From NCBI GenBank assembly GCA_001767455.1, contig MELC01000042.1, positions 72,068 to 136,067 of the forward strand: a stretch of DNA of 64,000 bases. Direction: 5' to 3'. A program made the translations under genes and the position numbers. Under the pieces are notes generated by a model. It saw only the letters and a list, made by a program, of their open reading frames with translations. It did no database searches and was not told the DNA's origin. This DNA comes from Acidobacteria bacterium RIFCSPLOWO2_12_FULL_66_21 (GTDB taxonomy: Bacteria; Acidobacteriota; Vicinamibacteria; Vicinamibacterales; 2-12-FULL-66-21). How positions within the stretch are numbered: the stretch's first letter is position 1; each line of letters opens with the position of its first letter. Below, piece by piece: positions 59,517-64,000 of this stretch.

Positions 59517-59871
59517 AGAGGTTCATCCGCAGGTTTGCTGGGAGCGCTCGGTCGAGACCCTCACGGCAAGGAAGGACGACATCGCAGGACTCGCCGTCGC
59601 CTCCGACGAGCGAATCGAGGCCTACCTTCTTTATGTTAAGGATGGGGCCGGCGCGGAGATTGTGGCGTTTCGCTCTTCCATCGACGACGGCGGAGCTCGT
59701 CTGAAGCAACTGCTCTCTCGACTTCGCCCCCAAAGCAAGGACACCTTCATGTTCCCGAAGGTCCACCCCGTGGAGATCTCAAAAGAGCTCCTGGAGGCGC
59801 TCGGTTTCCGCCAGGCCGGCGGGCATCTACTTTGCGCCGCGACCCTTCGACAGCGCTCAGGGTCGCCCTGA
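59517..59871 (+). pseudogene. Broken copy of the C-terminal half of the GNAT gene at 53644
   Basis: In frame from 59521, VHPQVCWERSVETLTARKDD and on to AATLRQRSGSP follow residues about 180-293 of the intact protein closely, with a two-residue insertion and about 75% identity by eye. No ATG and no N-terminal half. The shared similarity continues past the stop into the palindrome at 59839-59888. Confidence 0.85.
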
Positions 59872-59888
59872 GCATCGTCGAAGGGCGA
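59839..59888. repeat. CCCTTCGAC...GTCGAAGGG palindrome, second copy
   Basis: CTCAGGG-TCG-CCCTGAG hairpin inside CCTTCGAC/GTCGAAGG arms, almost identical to 54498-54550, including 15 bp downstream. Confidence 0.85.
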
Positions 59889-59978
59889 GGGCGCGGTCCG
59901 ACTGAGTTCAAGCTCGCGACACGGAGCGTTGTGGCACGTGCTGAGCAACCCCGTTGCCGATTACCTGGAGAAGGGCAC

Positions 59979-60377
59979 ATGAAGAAGACCGCGAATGCTC
60001 GATTCGCAATCAAAACCTGGGATGAAAAGCCTTACGGTGAGGGCCAGGACCTGCCAACACTCACGCGGGCAACCGTCACGAAGACCTTCACCGGTGATAT
60101 CGAAGGTGAAGGGCAGGTTGAATACCTGATGATGTACCGCAGCGACGGTTCGGCTACGTTCGTCGGTCTCGAGCGGGTGGTCGGACGAATCGGTGGGAAG
60201 ACCGGGACCTTTGTGCTCCAACGCATCGGCGTATTCGAGAGCGGGCAAGCGAAGGAGTCCTATTCCGTCGTCCCTGGCTCCGCAACTGGTGAGCTGCGTA
60301 GCCTCCAGGGCGATGGGAGCACCGCCGTTGGTCACGGGTCCGACCATCCGTTCACGCTGAGCTATGACTTGGTCTAG
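59979..60377 (+). CDS. DUF3224 family protein
   Basis: 132 residues from ATG 59979 with GGAGAAGGG upstream. FAIKTWDEKPYGE, TFTGDIEGEGQVEYLMMY, FVGLERVVGRIGGKTGTFVLQ and VVPGSATGELRSLQGDG are the conserved blocks of DUF3224, a small beta-barrel resembling allene oxide cyclase. Function unknown. The upstream open frame belongs to the repeat. Confidence 0.9.
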   Translation: MKKTANARFAIKTWDEKPYGEGQDLPTLTRATVTKTFTGDIEGEGQVEYLMMYRSDGSATFVGLERVVGRIGGKTGTFVLQRIGVFESGQAKESYSVVPGSATGELRSLQGDGSTAVGHGSDHPFTLSYDLV

Positions 60378-60522
60378 CATAACGTTGACGGACAATTTGG
60401 ACCGACGCGTCGAGGAGACGAGTTCGGGCGCCCCCAATTCGAGCCACTTCTGACACACGAGACACGGTGGGATTCTCGATGTCCATCGCCGGCGCGCACA
60501 AACCAGAGCCGTACTTGCAACC

Positions 60523-62103
60523 ATGCGACTGACCACTCTCTTCGCCGTGCTGAGTGCTGCGACGCTCGCTGCGAGCGACGCCTATCCCCCGCCGCGGTTT
60601 GCCGACCCCGGCCGCGTAGCTAAACTGCAGTCGGCGATGCCGGAGATCGATCGCATCTTCCGCGCCTATGCCACCGACAAGAAGATCCCCGGGATGGTCT
60701 GGGGCGTGGTGATCGACGGCCAGCTGGCACACGTGGGGTCGTTCGGGGTCCGCGACCGCGACTCGCGGGCGCCGGTCACGCCGGACACCGCGTTCCGTAT
60801 CGCGTCGATGACCAAGAGCTTTACCGCGCTGGCGGTGCTGAAGCTGCGCGACGATGGCCGGGTGTCGCTCGAAGACCCCGTGTCGCGATGGATCCCGGAA
60901 TTCTCGCGGATGGAGCGACCCACGCGCGACACGCCGCCCTTGACCATTCGCCAGTTGCTGAGCCACAGCGCGGGCTTTCCCGAAGACAATCCCTGGGGCG
61001 ATCAGCAGTTGAGCGCCACCGACGCCATGATGGACGACTGGCTCGCCAAAGGCATTCCGTTTTCAACGCCGCCCGGCACTCGCTACGAGTATTCCAACTA
61101 CGCGTTCGGCTTGCTGGGCCGGGTGGTGACGAAGGCGGCGGGCGTGCCCTACGAGCAGTACGTCCACACGGAGATCCTGTCGAAGCTGCACATGGACGGG
61201 TCCACATTTCGGTTCGCGGACGTCCCGGCCGCGCGTCGCGCCATCGGCTACCGCCTCAAGCCGGACGGGACCTACGCAGAAGAGCCGCCCTTGCCGCACG
61301 GCGTGTTCGGGTCGATGGGCGGCTTGCTGACGACGGCCACCGATCTCGGGAAGTACGTCGCCTTTCATCTGTCGGCGTGGCCGGCGCGAGACGATGAGGA
61401 CGCGGGGCCGGTGCGCCGAGCCTCGGCGCGCGAGATGGCGCACCTGTGGACGCCCTCGAACCTCACGGTGCAAGTCGTCAACGGCAAGCCGCGGGCGTCC
61501 GAGACCGGCTACGGCTTCGGGCTGCGCGTGACGTCGGACTGCCGGTTCGAACAGATCGTGGCGCACGGCGGCGGGCTGCCTGGGTTCGGGTCCTATATGG
61601 CGTGGCTGCCGGACTATGGCGTGGGGATGTTCGCGATGGCAACACTGACGTACTCGGGTCCGTCCGAACCGATCAGCCATGCGTGGGATGCGATGCTCGA
61701 AACCGGCGGGCTGCGCAAGCGCGAGCTGCCGCCCACGACCCTGCAGACCGAGATGCGCGGCCATATCCTGAACCTGTGGAAGCGCTGGGATGATGCGGAG
61801 GCGAAGCGGATTGCGGCCGTAAACTTCTTCCTCGACGCGCCGTCCGCCGAGCGGCAGGCGGAGATCCACGCGCTCAAGACCGAGGTCGGCGAGTGCACGG
61901 ACGCCGGTCCCGTGATGCCGGAGAACTGGATGCGGGGCCAGTTCAACATGACCTGCGCGAAGGGCACGGTCGGCGTATTCTTCACGCTGGCGCCAACCCA
62001 GCCGCCCGCCGTGCAGCACCTGTCGTTTCGGAAGCTGACGTCGCCGGGCGTACGGATGGGCGCGCCAACAGGCGCGCCGGCGGGCGTGTCCTGCCCGCAG
62101 TAG
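60523..62103 (+). CDS. Secreted serine beta-lactamase-like hydrolase (class C fold)
   Basis: 526 residues. Signal peptide at the front; S-x-x-K in IASMTKSFTAL (nucleophile Ser), Y-x-N in YEYSNYAFG, and the third motif HGGGLPGF. The catalytic domain is about 380 residues and a C-terminal extension of about 110 residues follows. The family covers esterases, D-aminopeptidases and PBP4*-like hydrolases; an antibiotic role cannot be claimed. The 145 bp before it contain no gene. Confidence 0.9.
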   Translation: MRLTTLFAVLSAATLAASDAYPPPRFADPGRVAKLQSAMPEIDRIFRAYATDKKIPGMVWGVVIDGQLAHVGSFGVRDRDSRAPVTPDTAFRIASMTKSFTALAVLKLRDDGRVSLEDPVSRWIPEFSRMERPTRDTPPLTIRQLLSHSAGFPEDNPWGDQQLSATDAMMDDWLAKGIPFSTPPGTRYEYSNYAFGLLGRVVTKAAGVPYEQYVHTEILSKLHMDGSTFRFADVPAARRAIGYRLKPDGTYAEEPPLPHGVFGSMGGLLTTATDLGKYVAFHLSAWPARDDEDAGPVRRASAREMAHLWTPSNLTVQVVNGKPRASETGYGFGLRVTSDCRFEQIVAHGGGLPGFGSYMAWLPDYGVGMFAMATLTYSGPSEPISHAWDAMLETGGLRKRELPPTTLQTEMRGHILNLWKRWDDAEAKRIAAVNFFLDAPSAERQAEIHALKTEVGECTDAGPVMPENWMRGQFNMTCAKGTVGVFFTLAPTQPPAVQHLSFRKLTSPGVRMGAPTGAPAGVSCPQ

Positions 62104-62221
62104 CCAGCGCGCATTCGCGCTGCCCACCGAGATCCCCGTGCCGCAGCCTGCGCGCACGACGCCGACGCATTCGGTGAAGATCGAAAATGGCGGGCAGGAG
62201 ACGCGGGCCACCGCCGCCGTC

Positions 62222-63938
62222 CTACTCTTCCCGCAACGCCATCAACGGATTGCGGCGGGACGCAGGATAGGCAATGGCCAGCAGCGTCGCGAGCACTGAG
62301 AGAAGCAGCAGCACCGTAATCGCAACATAGGGTGCCAGGTCGGCCGCGATCGAATCAACGGGCGCCAGCCGATTGGCGTCGGCCACTGTCAGGGCACCCC
62401 ATGACCCGAGCAGGCCAGCGAGCAGCGCGGGCGCGATCGGTCTGAGGCCAGAGAAGATGACCCACCGCCGCACCACCGACGGTGCTGCGCCCAGGGCGGA
62501 ACGGATGGCGAATTCCTTCCGGCGCTGGCGCGCGTCGAACGAGACCGTGCCCACGACGCCGACGATCGCCAGGAGGAAGGCGAGGACGCCAAGGACCAGC
62601 ATGATCACGCTCAGTCTGCGAATGCCGGCGACGCTATCCGCCATCGCGTCCGTAAGCGTGCGGACCCTCGTCGTCGAGCCGATCAACGCCCGAAGCCGAT
62701 CGCGCACGGGGCCGGTGAGCGCCTCGGCGCTGCCGGCGGTTTTCACGAGCAGCACGCCCGCATTCGAGGACTCGGGCATGAGTTGGTAGATCATCGAGCC
62801 GTCGGTTAGGGCCCTTCGGGACATCGTCTTGCCGGTCATGCGGTCACCGGCTATGCCGACGACTGTCCACTGCTCGGGGGTCTTGGACGAGACCTGCGCC
62901 TCGACACGTTCGCCGAGACCGCGGTCCCAGCCAAAGAGCCGCCGGGCGAGCTGACTCGAGATCACGACCGGCTTCGACGTCGCGGCGCCGGCCTCATCCT
63001 GACGCTCGAAAGGCGTGCCGGCCAGAATCGGAATGCCAAGTACTTCAAAGTAGTTGCGCGAGACCGAGGCCACTACCGGATCGATGAGTCCCTCCGCGTC
63101 CGGAGCCTTCACGCGGACAGACGATTCCATCGTCAGAGGCAGCTTGGCTTCGAATGCGACAGCTTCAACGCCAGGCGTTGCGGACAACGTGTCGGCGAGC
63201 ACGCCCATGGTCGCGTCACGCGGCTTCTCCTCGGAGACAGCCGCGACGAGGAGCCCGGCCGTTTGGAACCCAGGCGCGGCCACGCTAGTGACGGCGCTCG
63301 AGAACGCGAAAGCCACGACGAGCGGCACCATGCTTGCGCCGACTTGCAGCCCGACGAGCCAGCGGCGCGTTCGTGACGTGCCCCGGAAGTTGGTGTCCGG
63401 CCGCCCTTTGAGCGTTTCGATGGGACGAGGGTTGAGGGCCGCGAGCGCCGGCGTGAGTCCGGCGAGTACGGCGGCGGCCAAGCCGCAAATGGCGACGGTC
63501 GTCAGGACGCGCCAGTCTGGCGCCAGGGCGTCAGCGGAGCCCAACCACGTTTCGGCGTCGAAGAACCGGACGATGAGCGGCGGCAGCGCCAAGACGAACG
63601 CAAGGCCAATGCCGGCCGCGAGACCGGCCATGAGCAGGCTTTCGGTCAGCAGCATGCGCACCAGCGCGCCGCGGCTCGTGCCCAGCGCGAGACGCACGGC
63701 CATTTCCTGCCGGCGGCTGACCGATCGCGAGAGCAGCAGCGCGGAGACGTTGACGCAGGACATGACGAGGATCAGCCCTGGAAGCGCCAGCGCCATGGCG
63801 AGGATCCCGAGCATCTCGCCGGGTGCCTCGTCCCACCGGGATCCGCTCGTGAGCACGATGCTGTGCTCGCGGCCCCGCGGCGGCGACACGCCGGCGTCAA
63901 TCGAGAGGAATTCGGCAGCTGCGTATTCCGGCCCATCA
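62222..63938 (-). pseudogene. ADOP-family permease truncated at its 5' end
   Basis: The C-terminal about 570 residues of an ADOP permease: FtsX one (VMSCVNVSALLLSRSVSRRQEMAVRLALGTS), second PCD domain, FtsX two (FDARQRRKEFAIRSALGAAPSVVRRWV) and ending ASRRNPLMALREE. The first FtsX helix and PCD domain are missing because the frame runs into the IS-end repeats at 63939. Probably disrupted. Confidence 0.8.
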
Positions 63939-64000
63939 TGAACAGCCATTCCGGTCGAAGGTGAACACCGATTCCGACCGATGCTGAACACTGATTCCGG
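63939..64000. mobile_element. Probable end of an IS21-family element
   Basis: Three direct repeats with 23-bp period start at 63939, 63962 and 63985; each has TGAACA, three variable bases, ATTCCG and a CGA-containing tail. Multiple TGTTCA/TGAACA-ATTCCGG repeats at the tips are a trait of IS21-like elements, and the tip would begin with TG. The transposase genes (istA/istB) would lie beyond the window. Confidence 0.65.

Noticed and set aside
59832..59978. Longer DUF3224 protein starting at 59832
   Set aside because: The extension translates the CCCTTCGAC palindrome; ATG 59979 has a good ribosome-binding site and starts the conserved domain.
60523..62103. Antibiotic-resistance beta-lactamase
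   Set aside because: Only the general SxxK/YxN/HGG fold motifs are present, and a C-terminal extension is typical of esterase/peptidase relatives.

Overview
The window is high-GC bacterial DNA, most likely from an Acidobacteriota genome of the Vicinamibacteria type. Clues are three large MacB/FtsX permeases of the acidobacterial duplicated orphan permease (ADOP) class, one of them directly behind a PadR regulator, a VWFA-related protein of an acidobacterial family, several SpoIIE-type phosphatases, and an alternative-complex-III-like respiratory cluster. This placement is inference from gene content; there is no rRNA or marker gene here. I found no tRNA, rRNA or CRISPR array.

Layout. 1-2446: an edge-truncated NtrC-type regulator, a mini DNA-binding protein overlapping a tiny histidine-kinase dimerisation module, and a FliA-like sigma factor. 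2796-9447 (minus): a hybrid histidine kinase, an ABC ATPase and a fused ABC-2/MacB permease in one operon. 9479-20597: a dienoyl-CoA-reductase-like SDR, EamA transporter, HD hydrolase, a secreted HEXXH protein, FabZ, a GAF-GAF-SpoIIE phosphatase, envelope proteins and a lipid kinase. 20563-30833 (mostly minus): DsbD, a short NuoG, an M1 peptidase, a membrane SpoIIE phosphatase, an AI-2E-type transporter and an aminotransferase. 31034-41561: VWFA and OmpA proteins, a Tat-exported class V aminotransferase, DoxX plus a LigD-type polymerase, a PaoABC-like molybdenum aldehyde oxidoreductase, and an SDR.

41753-53510 is the most interesting part: a co-directional cluster encoding ActA (pentaheme c), ActB (Mo-fold plus FeS), ActE (monoheme lipoprotein), a cytochrome-bd-like subunit I with no CydB, two more monoheme cytochromes, a diheme/ethylbenzene-dehydrogenase-like cytochrome, and a UspA protein carrying protochlorophyllide-reductase-like domains. 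The NrfD-type quinol subunit ActC of normal alternative complex III is absent and a CydA-like protein stands in its place. 53644-64000 holds GNAT, DUF2277, a PadR-ADOP pair, MarR, a scrap zone of gene fragments, a beta-lactamase-fold hydrolase, and an ADOP gene cut off by what looks like the end of an IS21-family element.

A second theme is the density of repeats. A hairpin element sits directly in front of the start codon of five unrelated genes; a GCCTTCGCC-type element lies both between genes and, in frame, inside three proteins of the respiratory cluster; and many intergenic regions are palindromes built from short, roughly 7-bp tandem units.
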